Positions 26,868-36,527 of a stretch of DNA of 64,000 nt are shown piece after piece. The translations under genes and the position numbers were made by a program. The DNA comes from Runella limosa DSM 17973 (GTDB lineage Bacteria; Bacteroidota; Bacteroidia; Cytophagales; Spirosomataceae), in NCBI RefSeq assembly GCF_000482465.1, contig NZ_KI519420.1, positions 822,343 through 886,342 of the forward strand, in the 5' to 3' direction. Each line of letters begins with the position of its first letter. Positions within the stretch are counted from its first letter, which is position 1. Under the pieces are notes generated by a model that was not told where the DNA came from, made no database searches, and was given only the letters and a program-made list of their open reading frames with translations.

Positions 26868-28162
26868 ACTGTGGCGGGGGCGATGGCTCCTAATTGCAAC
26901 TTGAGGAGTTTTCGTTGGCTACTGGTTGGGTGTAAAAGAGGGATGAGTTCATCGTATGCGGCTTGGGCTCTAGGATAATCTTCCGAATCTAGTCCCGCAT
27001 CAAACTCGCCCAATAGATATAAATATCGGTCGGATAAAGTTTTTTCTCCTAACCCCATTAAATCCTGTAAAATTTCCTCGATTGTCCATCCTTGGTAGGT
27101 GCCAAATTCTTGGCGAATATGGGTTTGACCGTTTTCGCCTTTTTCTAAAATGATAAGATTAATGTCTTCCGCTGATTGCACCACCAACGGACTATGCGCG
27201 GTGACGATAAATTGGGTATTGGGGAAAATAGTGCTTAAATGCTTAATGATTTTGCGCTGCCAATCGGGATGTAGGTGCAAATCTATTTCATCTACAAGAA
27301 CGACGGCAGGCCCCGTGAGGGGATTATCGAGCTGCGGATAGCGTTCAAATAATTTTTTTGCCAAGTCCACGACCCAGGCCATGGTCGATTGGTAGCCGTA
27401 ACCCAACTCCTTTAACCGAACTTTACCATAGTCGGTGTCAAAGAGGGCGTAGTTTTTGACGCTATTGGTTTTGGGGTCAAGCTCAGATTTTAATTCTATG
27501 GATTTGACATCGGGCAAAAGCCCACTAGAGAGGACTATTTTTAACTTTTCTAAAACGGTATTTGCGTTTTCAATACCACTTTTAGCGGCATAGTCTAACT
27601 GTAAAAGCCATTCTTCTGCATTAGTAAGTTCGTAATTATCATAGAAAAGCCCTGTTAGCTCATCTTCATAGTTGTTGTCTATAATATTTGTTTCGGACAT
27701 TTTACGAGATGTTCCGTAACCATAAAATTTGAAAGTTTGAAAATCTTCATAATTGGGTGAGGTGGATAAGAACGCTGATGTAACTATATCATTTGTCTCT
27801 TTATCAAGGTAATATGACCAGGTTTTGTTTAAATTTCTGACTTGATTTAGATTACTTTTTTGTATTGCAGATGTAATTTTGAAAAGAAGATTATTAGTTT
27901 CAAAATTCCACATATAGCGTGAATGCTTAAAAATGCAAGGAGTAACAACTATAGCACTAAGGTCCTTAATTGTAGTAGCACTCAACCCACTCAATAACCT
28001 CAAAATAGTCGTCTTTCCTGTATTGTTATTACCCAAAATTACATTCCACTGCTGATAACGTCCATCAGGGCGAGTGAAGTTAATTTCATTCTCCCCTTTG
28101 AAGCAATAAAAGTCTGAAATAGTAACTTTACTTAAATAAACGCCTGCGATTTCTTGATTCAT
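26864..28162 (-). CDS. ABC/SMC-like ATPase of a Septu-like defence module (PtuA-like)
   Basis: A 432-residue ATPase with Walker A GNNNTGKTT (44-52), a signature-like helix KELGYGYQST (251-260), Walker B VVLVDEIDLHLHP (287-299) and an H-loop histidine H323 in TAHSPLVV. There is no TOPRIM nuclease domain after the ATPase, which separates it from OLD nucleases and fits PtuA. It is first in the operon and carries the candidate promoter. The middle of the gene (about 27550-28160) is visibly more AT-rich than neighbouring genes, which suggests acquisition by transfer. In Septu systems PtuA forms a complex with PtuB and controls its nuclease. Confidence 0.82.
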   Translation of the reverse strand: MNQEIAGVYLSKVTISDFYCFKGENEINFTRPDGRYQQWNVILGNNNTGKTTILRLLSGLSATTIKDLSAIVVTPCIFKHSRYMWNFETNNLLFKITSAIQKSNLNQVRNLNKTWSYYLDKETNDIVTSAFLSTSPNYEDFQTFKFYGYGTSRKMSETNIIDNNYEDELTGLFYDNYELTNAEEWLLQLDYAAKSGIENANTVLEKLKIVLSSGLLPDVKSIELKSELDPKTNSVKNYALFDTDYGKVRLKELGYGYQSTMAWVVDLAKKLFERYPQLDNPLTGPAVVLVDEIDLHLHPDWQRKIIKHLSTIFPNTQFIVTAHSPLVVQSAEDINLIILEKGENGQTHIRQEFGTYQGWTIEEILQDLMGLGEKTLSDRYLYLLGEFDAGLDSEDYPRAQAAYDELIPLLHPTSSQRKLLKLQLGAIAPATV

Positions 28163-28180
28163 CTTACTTACTTGTTTTTG

Positions 28181-28214
28181 TAAACTTACTCAAAAACAAG
28201 ATTTATTACCAAAA
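28181..28214 (-). promoter_or_regulatory. candidate promoter of the Septu-like operon
   Basis: On the minus strand TTTTG (complement of 28210-28214) is followed after 21 nt by TAAGTTTA (28181-28188), one mismatch from TAnnTTTG. It lies 18 bp before the ATPase start. Confidence 0.5.
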
Positions 28215-28260
28215 TATCATCAATTTTGCATTTTAACCACCAACTTCTTAGTCGAAACTG

Positions 28261-29064
28261 ATGAAAATTGCCATTGTAGGTTGCGGAAACATGGGAATGG
28301 CCTTTGCCAAGTCGTTTTTGCAATATGATTTAGTAAAAAAAGAAAACCTTCTTTTGATTGAAAAAAGCGCCAATCGCGCTGAAAACCTGCGAACCGAAAA
28401 TACGGGCGTGGTGATCGAAACCATCAGCGCGCACGTGGGCGAGTACGACGTGGTGATTTTGTCGGTGAAGCCGCAAGATTTCGGTATGGTTCAGGACGCC
28501 TTACGAGAAGTCCTTCAACCGCAACAAGTGGTTTTGTCAATCATGGCGGGGATTCCGATTTCTACCATTCAAGAAACCCTAAATCATCGTTTGGTCATCA
28601 GGGCCATGCCTAATACCCCCGCGATGTTGGGAATGGGTATCACAGGCTTTTCGGCCGCGAAAGAGTTGAGTTTTGCTCAATTGTTAAAAGTCGATAACCT
28701 CATCAATGCCACGGGGCGTTCGGTGTTTTTGGAAGACGAATCCATGCTCGATGCCGTAACGGCCTTGAGCGGTAGTGGCCCTGCATATTTCTATTATTTG
28801 GTCAAAGCCATGGTGGAAGCAGGCAAGCAAATGGGCTTTGAGGAGTCGATGGCAACGTTGTTGGTGAAGCAAACCATGTTGGGGTCTTTCCATCTCATCA
28901 ACAATGCCGATAAGAGCCTTGATGATTTGATTAAAGCGGTGGCTTCCAAAGGAGGAACGACCGAAGCCGCCCTTCGCGAGTTTGAAGGAGGTGGTTTAGC
29001 CCAAACGCTCCAAACGGGGATTTTGGCCGCCGAACGCCGCGCCAAAGAACTCTCAAAAGGGTAA
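28261..29064 (+). CDS. proC: pyrroline-5-carboxylate reductase
   Basis: ProC catalyses the last step of proline synthesis with NAD(P)H. The 267-residue protein has the Rossmann start KIAIVGCGNMGMAFAKS, VILSVKPQ near 68, RAMPNTPAMLGMG near 115, and the dimerisation signature ALSGSGPAYFYYLVKAM near 165 with KGGTTEAALREFE near 235. proA lies 13 kb away at 41095, so the pathway genes are split. The gene is divergent from the Septu-like operon, 98 bp away. Confidence 0.96.
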   Translation: MKIAIVGCGNMGMAFAKSFLQYDLVKKENLLLIEKSANRAENLRTENTGVVIETISAHVGEYDVVILSVKPQDFGMVQDALREVLQPQQVVLSIMAGIPISTIQETLNHRLVIRAMPNTPAMLGMGITGFSAAKELSFAQLLKVDNLINATGRSVFLEDESMLDAVTALSGSGPAYFYYLVKAMVEAGKQMGFEESMATLLVKQTMLGSFHLINNADKSLDDLIKAVASKGGTTEAALREFEGGGLAQTLQTGILAAERRAKELSKG

Positions 29065-29102
29065 TAGGAGAGGCTGAACGCTGATTTTTAAAGAAAATAA
29101 CG

Positions 29103-29136
29103 AGACTTTCCAACGTTCCAGCGTTTTGGAAAGTCT
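29103..29136 (+). terminator. stem-loop after proC
   Basis: An 11-bp perfect stem (29103-29113 with 29126-29136) lies 38 bp past the proC stop. The T tract that follows is weak, so termination may be partial. Confidence 0.6.
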
Positions 29137-29186
29137 TGCCTTTATAGGTTGCATAATTTCAACGAATTCTTTTCGTTTGTTTTAGT

Positions 29187-32100
29187 ATGAAGCATTTTGT
29201 ACGCATTTTAGTTGTATTGTTTTTGGTGTGGGGAGAGGGGCGTGCGCAAACCCCCTCGGCGGTGCGTTTTGTGCGTAACCAAGGCCAATGGGACACCGAC
29301 GTACGTTATCGCGCTGATATTCCAGGAGGTTACTTGCTCCTGAAAGAAAAATCGTTGATGTACGTTTTTTTTGAGGGAAATCCCCTTCGGAGTGCCCATG
29401 CCACGGGTGAGCGTTTGTCTAACGCCCGTACAAGTCCGCTGGTAAACGGGCACGCTGTGGAAGTGATGTTTGACGGGGCGTCGTCGGCCATAAAAGTAAA
29501 AGAAGACCATTCAAACGCCGCCAAGTTTAACTACTTTTTGGGCAATGATCCCAGTAAATGGGCGAAAGATGTGCCTTCGTTTGGCGAGATTGTCTATGAA
29601 GATGTCTATCCTGGCATCGACTTTAAAATGTATGCCTTTCGCCAAACCCTCAAGTATGAGTTTTTGGTAGATCCTCAGGCCGATGCTTCTAAAATCAAAC
29701 TTCGTTATGAGGGAAGTAAGTCGTTGAAATTGGAAGATAACCAATTGGCGGTCGAAACTTCCATCAACACGTTTCGGGAATTAAAACCTTATACGTACCA
29801 AGAAATCAACAACCGTACCCGCGAAGTAGCGGCTCATTATCAGTTAGATGGAAATCAGTTGTCGTTTAACTTTCCCAAAGGATACGACCGCAGCCAAGCC
29901 TTAACGATTGACCCTGAGCTGGTGTTTTCGACTTTTTCGGGTTCGTTTGCCAATAACTTTGGACACGCTGCTACGTACGACGAACAAGGGAATCTGTATT
30001 CGATTGGTACATTGCATTCAACAGGGCCTTTCCCAGCGACTGCGGGAGCATTTCAGCGTCAAGCAACTCAGAGTGTGGATATGGGCTTGTTAAAGTTTAG
30101 CCCTGACGGTACTCGTCTTCTTTACGGAACCTACATCGGAGGCTCCGACGTTGACGTGCCGCACAGTATGATTGTGAACAACAAAGGTGAGTTAGTCGTG
30201 TTTGGAACAACTTCGTCTCAAAATTTTCCGCTGTCATCTGGGGCCTATCAAACGCGTTTTGGCGGAGGAACGGCCGTCGAACCTGTAGGGGGGTTTGGAT
30301 ATAACAATGGTAGCGACATTTTTGTGTTAAAACTAAGTGCCGATGGGTCAACGTTAGCGGCGAGTACACTGGTAGGAGGCAACGGTAATGATGGACTTTG
30401 TCGCACTTTTGATTTTAACTTAATCAATTATAGTGACGAATTTAGGGGAGAAGTGGTGGTTGATGACAAAGACAATGTGTATGTCGCTACTTCAACTAAC
30501 TCAACTAACTTTCCGACAGTCAATCCTACCACGGCGCAGTACGGAGGTGGTCGTCAAGATGCGGTGGTGTTTAAGTTGAGTTCGGACCTCAGAACAATGC
30601 TTATGAGTACGTACTTGGGAGGAACAGCTGCTGACGGAGCATACGGTGTGAAATGGGCACCGTCTGGGGCTTTGTACGTCGCGGGTTTGACCCGAAGCTC
30701 AAATATGCCCGCCAAAACGACTGCATTTAAGAGTACCAAAAGTGGGGAAGAAGACGGTTTTGTGGCCAAATTTGTCAACGATAAACTTGAACAATTGACC
30801 TATCTCGGAACGGACAGTTCGGACGTAGCGTATTTGTTGGATGTGGACTCGGAGGAAAATGTCCACGTTTTTGGACTAACGCGTGGCCGTTATCCCACCA
30901 CTACTGGCGTGTATAGTAATACCAATGCGGGGCAGTTTATTCATGCTTTAGATAAAACACTTTCGCGAACGATATTTTCAACCACCATTGGCTCATCCAG
31001 AGCGAGGCCAGATATTGCACCGACTGCTTTTTTGGTCAACGAATGTGGGAATATTTATTTGTCGGGTTGGGGAGGAGTAGTCAATTCACGAAATGGCTAT
31101 AACCCCACCAGTAGCACGATTGGCCTTCCAACGACGCCAGACGCGTTTCGGACGACTACCACAGGAAGTAACTTTTACATTGCTATTTTGGAAAAAGGAG
31201 CAAAATCGCTGCTCTATGGTACGTTTATTGGCAGTACCACTTCGAGTACGGACGGCGACCACGTGGACGGTGGAACGAGCCGTTTTGCCAAAAATGGCGT
31301 AATTTATCAGGCTACATGCGTGTGTCGTCAAGCCAATTTCCCTTCTACGCCTAACGTGTGGGCGGTAAATCGTAACAGTGGGGATTGTAATAATGCGGCT
31401 TTCAAGTTTGACATCGACCGCCTCAAAGCCGATTTTGATGTCTATCAAGGTACAACCAAAAATGTGTTGTCGGGCTGCGCGCCTATGACGTTGGATTTTT
31501 TGAACACCAGTGAAGGAGGAAAGACTTATACCTGGGATGTGCAAGGAAACAATATCTCGCGTGATCCGCTGAAAGCAACTTACACCTTTAATCAGCCAGG
31601 GGAATACCGTGTGACGCTGCGGGCATCTAACCCTTTGGTTTGCCGTGGGCAAGATGTCGTGACAAAAATTATCAAAGTAGGCGTAAGCAAAGCGGCGGCC
31701 AGTGGAGATACCACGGTTTGTAGCAATGTAGGTGTGCCACTTAAAGCGACAGGCGGATTGAAATATTCGTGGACGCCTGCGGCGGGTTTGAGCAATCCGA
31801 ATATTGCCAATCCCATCGCCAAAGTAAATGCCACTACCAATTTTATCTGCACCATAACGGATTCGGCTTGCGTCGTGACGCGTACCGTAACGGTTAAAAT
31901 TAACAACGATAAGCCTGATTTTGCGGCTTTTAAAGATACCACGATTTGCGTAGGGCAAAGTGCCGTGTTGAGCGCGCAAGGTAGCGCCACTCGTTATCGT
32001 TGGACGCCTTCGTTGACCTTGAGTGATTCGGTCGGAACGCGGGTAACGGCCAAACCATTGGTGACAACCGTCTATACCGTGACGGGGCAATATGCCGATG

Positions 32101-32855
32101 GTTGTTTGCCACAAAAAAACATTACTGTTCGCATTGATAACAATAAACCTGATTTTAAGGTAACGCCCGACACGACGGTTTGTGCGGGACAAACGGCCAT
32201 GTTGTTTGCGCAAGGTGCAGGGACAATTCGCTGGAAAGCTTCACCGACTTTGTCGGATACGACAATCAAAAATCCCGTTGCCAATCCTTTGCAAACTACT
32301 ACTTACACCGTGACGGCTGTTTATCCTGATGGCTGTAAACCAAGTAAAACGGTAACGGTGAACGTGGAAAGTGGCCCACAAAACACCAGTTTTGATGTAG
32401 CACCGACCTATGCTTGTGGAAAACCGACAATGGTGCAATACGTGAATAAAACAACGGGAGCATCGCGTTATGAGTGGGATTTTGGTAATGGAACAAAGTC
32501 GAGCGTAGCGGCACCTGGGGCGTTGGATTATACCCAAAACGGAACGTATCAAGTAACACTCAAAGCGTATTCGCCGCGCGGGTGTGCAAGTACCGTGACG
32601 CAGTCGGTGTCGGTGTTGAACTTAGACAAAATTCCGAACGTCATTACGCCTAACGGCGATGGGAAAAACGACACTTTTGTAGTGGGAGCGCCTAATACCC
32701 GCATTGAGATTTTTAACCGTTGGGGCAAACGTGTATTTGTCAGTGAAAGTTACACCGACGATTGGGGTAAAGATGTACTAAACGGCACGTATTATTACCA
32801 ACTTACGCTGCCAGGAAATTCGATTTGCAAAGGCTGGATTCAAGTAATTGAATAG
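29187..32855 (+). CDS. large secreted protein with DUF7948-like, beta-propeller, PKD/Ig repeats and T9SS type B sorting domain
   Basis: A 1222-residue exported protein. After a signal peptide (ILVVLFLVWGEGRAQ) comes an N-terminal domain (FVRNQGQWDTDVRYRADIP...), then an SBBP-like propeller region (about 245-730) with repeated LGG...D units, a PKD-like domain (about 745-820), three tandem Ig-like repeats each opening DTTVC or DTTIC (about 825-1060), another PKD-like unit, and a C-terminal domain from about 1146 (IPNVITPNGDGKND...) that matches the gliding-motility-associated CHU_C type B sorting signal. The protein should cross the outer membrane by the type IX system and be attached to or released from the surface. 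Its binding target is unknown. Confidence 0.92.
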   Translation: MKHFVRILVVLFLVWGEGRAQTPSAVRFVRNQGQWDTDVRYRADIPGGYLLLKEKSLMYVFFEGNPLRSAHATGERLSNARTSPLVNGHAVEVMFDGASSAIKVKEDHSNAAKFNYFLGNDPSKWAKDVPSFGEIVYEDVYPGIDFKMYAFRQTLKYEFLVDPQADASKIKLRYEGSKSLKLEDNQLAVETSINTFRELKPYTYQEINNRTREVAAHYQLDGNQLSFNFPKGYDRSQALTIDPELVFSTFSGSFANNFGHAATYDEQGNLYSIGTLHSTGPFPATAGAFQRQATQSVDMGLLKFSPDGTRLLYGTYIGGSDVDVPHSMIVNNKGELVVFGTTSSQNFPLSSGAYQTRFGGGTAVEPVGGFGYNNGSDIFVLKLSADGSTLAASTLVGGNGNDGLCRTFDFNLINYSDEFRGEVVVDDKDNVYVATSTNSTNFPTVNPTTAQYGGGRQDAVVFKLSSDLRTMLMSTYLGGTAADGAYGVKWAPSGALYVAGLTRSSNMPAKTTAFKSTKSGEEDGFVAKFVNDKLEQLTYLGTDSSDVAYLLDVDSEENVHVFGLTRGRYPTTTGVYSNTNAGQFIHALDKTLSRTIFSTTIGSSRARPDIAPTAFLVNECGNIYLSGWGGVVNSRNGYNPTSSTIGLPTTPDAFRTTTTGSNFYIAILEKGAKSLLYGTFIGSTTSSTDGDHVDGGTSRFAKNGVIYQATCVCRQANFPSTPNVWAVNRNSGDCNNAAFKFDIDRLKADFDVYQGTTKNVLSGCAPMTLDFLNTSEGGKTYTWDVQGNNISRDPLKATYTFNQPGEYRVTLRASNPLVCRGQDVVTKIIKVGVSKAAASGDTTVCSNVGVPLKATGGLKYSWTPAAGLSNPNIANPIAKVNATTNFICTITDSACVVTRTVTVKINNDKPDFAAFKDTTICVGQSAVLSAQGSATRYRWTPSLTLSDSVGTRVTAKPLVTTVYTVTGQYADGCLPQKNITVRIDNNKPDFKVTPDTTVCAGQTAMLFAQGAGTIRWKASPTLSDTTIKNPVANPLQTTTYTVTAVYPDGCKPSKTVTVNVESGPQNTSFDVAPTYACGKPTMVQYVNKTTGASRYEWDFGNGTKSSVAAPGALDYTQNGTYQVTLKAYSPRGCASTVTQSVSVLNLDKIPNVITPNGDGKNDTFVVGAPNTRIEIFNRWGKRVFVSESYTDDWGKDVLNGTYYYQLTLPGNSICKGWIQVIE

Positions 32856-32880
32856 AGACGAATTTTGAATAACGATATTG

Positions 32881-32915
32881 CAACAAAAAAGCGGCTTTCG
32901 GCCGCTTTTTTGTTG
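32881..32915 (+). terminator. strong rho-independent terminator
   Basis: A 15-bp perfect stem (32881-32895 with 32901-32915) around a 5-nt TTTCG loop, containing six A/T pairs that give a T run, lies 25 bp after the T9SS-protein stop. Confidence 0.93.
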
Positions 32916-32926
32916 TGGTTGTTTAT

Positions 32927-32986
32927 GTGGTTGAGGTTGTGAGCAACCTCAACGGTACTCTGGAAGTTGTGAGCAACCTCAACCAC
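32927..32986. repeat. GGTTG-TGAG-CAACC palindrome family, nested pair
   Basis: The first element has 10-bp perfect arms (GTTGAGGTTG at 32930-32939 and its complement at 32944-32953) around loop TGAG. A second core (32966-32977) follows. The outer left arm 32927-32939 also pairs perfectly over 13 bp with 32974-32986. It lies two bases from the YugP stop codon in a convergent gap. Confidence 0.88.
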
Positions 32987-32988
32987 GT

Positions 32989-33699
32989 TTAGTCATCACT
33001 ACGACGACCTAGCAATAAGCTTGCGTAATATAGTAAGTTAGCTAACGCTCCCAACGCAGCTACTACGTAGGTGAGGGCAGCCCATTGGAGTGCATCTTTG
33101 GCCATTCCGTATTCGTTACGATTGACAACGCCACGTTGTTCAACCCACGCCAAGGCGCGGCGGCTTGCGTCAAATTCGACAGGAAGGGTAATCATGGCAA
33201 ACAAGGTTACCCCTAAGTTGGCAGCTACCAAAACGGTTAGGATGGTGGTGCTAACAAGACCTTGGTTGTAGAAAATAAACCCACCAATAAACATCATTGC
33301 CATGTTGAAAAAGTTCAGGATGTTGCTACACACCTGCACCACAGGCACCAATGCTGAACGCATCTTCAGGGGCGCATAAGCTACTTTATGTTGTACGGCG
33401 TGCCCGCATTCGTGCGCCGCCACCGCCGCCGCCGACACACTGCGTCCGTGATAAACATCGGCGCTTAGGTTGACGGTTTTATCCGCGGGATTATAGTGGT
33501 CAGTAAGCATTCCTTCTACTTGCGTGATACGCACATCGTAGATGCCATTATCGCGTAGCATTTGTGAAGCAATTTCTGCACCACTCATGCCATTCATTAA
33601 TCCTACCTGTGAATATTCGGTAAATTTGCTTTTTAAGCGCCATTGGACAATCATACCAATGACCATAAAGACAATTCCAATGATAATTAAACCACCCAT
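32989..33699 (-). CDS. YugP-family membrane zinc metallopeptidase
   Basis: A 236-residue inner-membrane protein with the zinc-binding motif HECGH (H96, E97, H100) followed by AVQHKVAYAPLKMR, an N-terminal helix (GLIIIGIVFMVIGMIVQW) and two or three C-terminal helices. It fits the YugP/DUF zinc metallopeptidase family, whose role is not well defined. It is the last gene of the minus-strand run that begins at doxX, 21 bp after rfaE2. Confidence 0.9.
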   Translation of the reverse strand: MGGLIIIGIVFMVIGMIVQWRLKSKFTEYSQVGLMNGMSGAEIASQMLRDNGIYDVRITQVEGMLTDHYNPADKTVNLSADVYHGRSVSAAAVAAHECGHAVQHKVAYAPLKMRSALVPVVQVCSNILNFFNMAMMFIGGFIFYNQGLVSTTILTVLVAANLGVTLFAMITLPVEFDASRRALAWVEQRGVVNRNEYGMAKDALQWAALTYVVAALGALANLLYYASLLLGRRSDD

Positions 33700-33720
33700 G
33701 TTTGTTTAAATTTTGCGCTG

Positions 33721-34206
33721 TCAATAACTATTTTTAATCTTCTCGATAAGCGAAGTCGTGGAATAACCTTTTACTAACGGAATGGTTTTCACGGCTCCTC
33801 CTCTATTAACGACAAAATCCGCACCAACGATGTTATCTACTGAATAATCGTCGCCTTTGACCAAAATATCAGGACAAATTGTCTGAATTAGCTCCAAAGG
33901 CGTAGGCTCTCCGAACAAAATGACAGCATCCACAAATCCTAATGAGGCCATCAAGCGGGCGCGGGCGTATTCGTTGACTACTGGGCGAAGCGGCCCTTTG
34001 ATGCTACTTACTGAGGCGTCGGTATTGAGACCAAGCACCATTCTATCGCCTAAGTTACGGGCTTTTTCGAGATAATCGATGTGCCCCAAGTGAACGATGT
34101 CGAAACATCCGTTGGTAAATACAATTTTCTGACCTTCAGCTTGCCACGCACGGGCAGCTTGAGCACCTTCTTCCCAAGATAAGATTTTAGCGGCGGAATT
34201 AAACAT
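33721..34206 (-). CDS. rfaE2: D-glycero-beta-D-manno-heptose-1-phosphate adenylyltransferase (cytidylyltransferase-like)
   Basis: A nucleotidyltransferase with [17 protein letters not shown] (HxGH motif) near the N-terminus and [17 protein letters not shown] and [10 protein letters not shown] near the C-terminus. RfaE2 forms ADP-heptose for lipopolysaccharide. The ATG at 34206 ([11 protein letters not shown]) is preferred; an upstream ATG at 34230 is possible. E. coli HldE fuses this domain to a kinase; here it stands alone, the usual Bacteroidota arrangement. Confidence 0.9.
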   Translation of the reverse strand: MFNSAAKILSWEEGAQAARAWQAEGQKIVFTNGCFDIVHLGHIDYLEKARNLGDRMVLGLNTDASVSSIKGPLRPVVNEYARARLMASLGFVDAVILFGEPTPLELIQTICPDILVKGDDYSVDNIVGADFVVNRGGAVKTIPLVKGYSTTSLIEKIKNSY

Positions 34207-34271
34207 GAGATTGTTACGTAAAAATGACACAAAAATTGAGGGTGCGAAGAATGAAGGAGTTAATTTTTAAT

Positions 34272-35294
34272 TTAATTAACTGCCGCTTCATCGCGACTTT
34301 TGGGGCTTTTTACGAGGGTAATGATAAACGAAATACCACCGAGAATCAACATCAGAATCATTTGAGTACCGTGGATGTACGTCGCAAGTGCAAGACCATC
34401 TTCTTTTGATAATCCGTAAAGTACCAATGCGCTACTTACCAAAATATGATAGGGACCAATGCCTCCTTGTACGGGAGCCGACATTCCCAAACCACTCATG
34501 ATAAGGATGGTTAGTCCTGCCAAAAGGGTAAGATGCGATGACTCAGGCAGTACAAAAAAACATACGTACGAACTGAGCAAGTACATGGTCCAGATCAGAA
34601 TGGTATGGAACAAAAACAGCCACGGATTCCGTAGTTTTCGGACGCTCAACAAACCATCAATTAGCCCCAATACAAATCCTTCGATTTTGGCAAAAAGCGA
34701 ATTTTGACGCAAACGCTCGGCATTTTTTCGGTAAAACCACCACGCAGCTCCTAAAAAGCCTAATCCTAGTACCGCCAAACCTCCCAAAAGGGCTATTCGA
34801 TTGCCGCCACTCCCTTGGCCAATACCCAATTTTTCGCCAAATAACTCCATGAAGAAATTGCTCAAACGCCCAAATTCAAGCACAAAAGCAAGTCCAATCA
34901 AAAATAAAAGCGTCACAACGTCAAAAACGCGCTCGGCTACGACGGTACCGAAGCCCACGTTGACGGGTACTTTATCGAGGCGATTGAGCGTGCCGCAGCG
35001 TGTCACTTCACCCGCGCGTGGGATAAGCTGATTGGCAAAATACCCCGTAAAAACGGCTACAGTGGAGTCGAAGGCAGAAGGACGATAGCCCAATGGTTCG
35101 AGGAGCATATTCCAACGGTAGGCACGACTCCAAGCGGCCACAATGGTAAAAATGGTCACCAAAATGAGCCAGCTATGGTTGGCGTGTTGGAATTTGGCCC
35201 ACATGGAAACCAAGTCCATGTCTTTAAAAACGTACCACATCAACCCACCCGCAACGGCAAGCGACAGGCAGTATTTGAGAATATTTTTCATCAA
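34272..35294 (-). CDS. UPF0104/lysylphosphatidylglycerol synthase transmembrane-like flippase-family protein
   Basis: A 340-residue inner-membrane protein with about eight hydrophobic segments. The conserved [32 protein letters not shown] and [10 protein letters not shown] stretches are those of the UPF0104 family (membrane part of MprF and related proteins). Lipid flipping is the family-level role; the substrate is unknown. Its ATG overlaps the panD stop by 4 bp, tying it to the pantothenate genes. Confidence 0.87.
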   Translation of the reverse strand: MMKNILKYCLSLAVAGGLMWYVFKDMDLVSMWAKFQHANHSWLILVTIFTIVAAWSRAYRWNMLLEPLGYRPSAFDSTVAVFTGYFANQLIPRAGEVTRCGTLNRLDKVPVNVGFGTVVAERVFDVVTLLFLIGLAFVLEFGRLSNFFMELFGEKLGIGQGSGGNRIALLGGLAVLGLGFLGAAWWFYRKNAERLRQNSLFAKIEGFVLGLIDGLLSVRKLRNPWLFLFHTILIWTMYLLSSYVCFFVLPESSHLTLLAGLTILIMSGLGMSAPVQGGIGPYHILVSSALVLYGLSKEDGLALATYIHGTQMILMLILGGISFIITLVKSPKSRDEAAVN

Positions 35295-35641
35295 GAAACG
35301 ATTCTGTTATTTTCGTCGGGGAAAACGATTTTCGGTTTGAAGGTTTTGGCTTCTTCTTCGGTCATCATTCCGTACGAAATGATAATGACCACGTCGCCCA
35401 CTTGGGCTTTGCGGGCGGCGGCACCATTGAGGCAAATAATGCCCGTATTGCGTTCTCCTTTAATGACATACGTGATGAGCCGTTCGCCGTTGTTGTTGTT
35501 GACTACGTGTACTTGTTCATTTTCCAAGATACCCGCCGCTTCCATGAGGGCTTCGTCGATGGTGATGCTTCCTACGTAGTTGAGCTCGGCTTGCGTTACT
35601 TTAACGCGGTGGATTTTTGATTTAAAAATGGTAACAAACAT
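35291..35641 (-). CDS. panD: aspartate 1-decarboxylase
   Basis: PanD makes beta-alanine for pantothenate. The 116-residue pro-enzyme has the self-cleavage site Gly24-Ser25 (NYVGSITID), which yields the pyruvoyl cofactor, Tyr in [14 protein letters not shown], and the [23 protein letters not shown] core. The length is normal. It lies 34 bp after panC. Confidence 0.96.
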   Translation of the reverse strand: MFVTIFKSKIHRVKVTQAELNYVGSITIDEALMEAAGILENEQVHVVNNNNGERLITYVIKGERNTGIICLNGAAARKAQVGDVVIIISYGMMTEEEAKTFKPKIVFPDENNRIVS

Positions 35642-35675
35642 TGTTGTTAGAATTGTTTTCGCTGCAAAGGTGAAC

Positions 35676-36518
35676 TTAAAAAACTATATTATCAATCAGA
35701 CGGACCTTTCCAAGGTGGGCTGCAATACACAGCGCGGTTTGTCCTTCAGGTTGTAGCTCAGTAACATCTTGCAGACTGAAAGCATTCACAATTTCAAAAT
35801 ATTCTAAACGAAAAGCGGGTTGTTGTGCAAAGTGTGCATCCATCAACGCTTTTACTTCGGCGGGAGTTTGCCCAGACAATAGCTGTGATTTGGCGGCACT
35901 CAAGCCCGCAAAAATGTGCGGAGCAATGGCGCGCTCGTCGGGGGTAAGGTTACGATTGCGGGATGACATCGCCAGCCCGTCGCCTTCGCGGAGGGTAGGG
36001 CGGGGGTGAAGCTCAATTTGGAAGCCTAAATCAATCATCATTCGACGGACAACGGCCACTTGTTGCAGGTCTTTTTGTCCAAAATAGGTACGGTCGGGTT
36101 GAACGATGTTGAATAGTTTAGACACAACGACGCCCACGCCATTGAAGTGCCCAGGGCGAAATTTGCCCTCCATGACACGTTCCAAATCCCCAAAATCGAA
36201 AGTTAAGAGGGACTTTTCGGGATACATTTCTTGAACCGAGGGCGCAAAAACGGCGTCGCAACCAACGGTTTTGAGCAATTCACAGTCGGTTTCTAGCGTA
36301 CGAGGATACCGAGCGAGGTCGTCGGGGTTGTTGAACTGAATCGGGTTGACAAAAATACTGCAAACCGTCAGGTCATTTTGGGCGTTGGATGCCTCAATGA
36401 GCGACAAATGTCCTTCGTGAAGCGCACCCATCGTGGGTACAAATCCAACAGATTTGCCTTGTGCGCGTTCAGCCCGTAAATAGGCCCGCAAATCGGCTAT
36501 GGTGGGAAAAATGTGCAT
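35676..36518 (-). CDS. panC: pantothenate synthetase
   Basis: PanC joins pantoate and beta-alanine with ATP. The 280-residue protein has [18 protein letters not shown] (about 24-41), [25 protein letters not shown], and [13 protein letters not shown]. panB is not in the window. It is second in a run with doxX upstream (9 bp) and panD downstream. Confidence 0.96.
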   Translation of the reverse strand: MHIFPTIADLRAYLRAERAQGKSVGFVPTMGALHEGHLSLIEASNAQNDLTVCSIFVNPIQFNNPDDLARYPRTLETDCELLKTVGCDAVFAPSVQEMYPEKSLLTFDFGDLERVMEGKFRPGHFNGVGVVVSKLFNIVQPDRTYFGQKDLQQVAVVRRMMIDLGFQIELHPRPTLREGDGLAMSSRNRNLTPDERAIAPHIFAGLSAAKSQLLSGQTPAEVKALMDAHFAQQPAFRLEYFEIVNAFSLQDVTELQPEGQTALCIAAHLGKVRLIDNIVF

Positions 36519-36527
36519 TTTATCGTT

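Noticed and set aside
26115-28162. Retron with HNH and ATPase effectors
   Set aside because: No reverse transcriptase gene or msr/msd-like region adjoins the two genes, so Septu-like is the simpler reading.
31086-32213. 375-codon open frame on the minus strand inside the T9SS protein gene
   Set aside because: It is antisense to a well-supported gene whose repeats and biased codons keep the opposite frame open; its residues (Arg/His/Ile-rich) show no recognisable domain.
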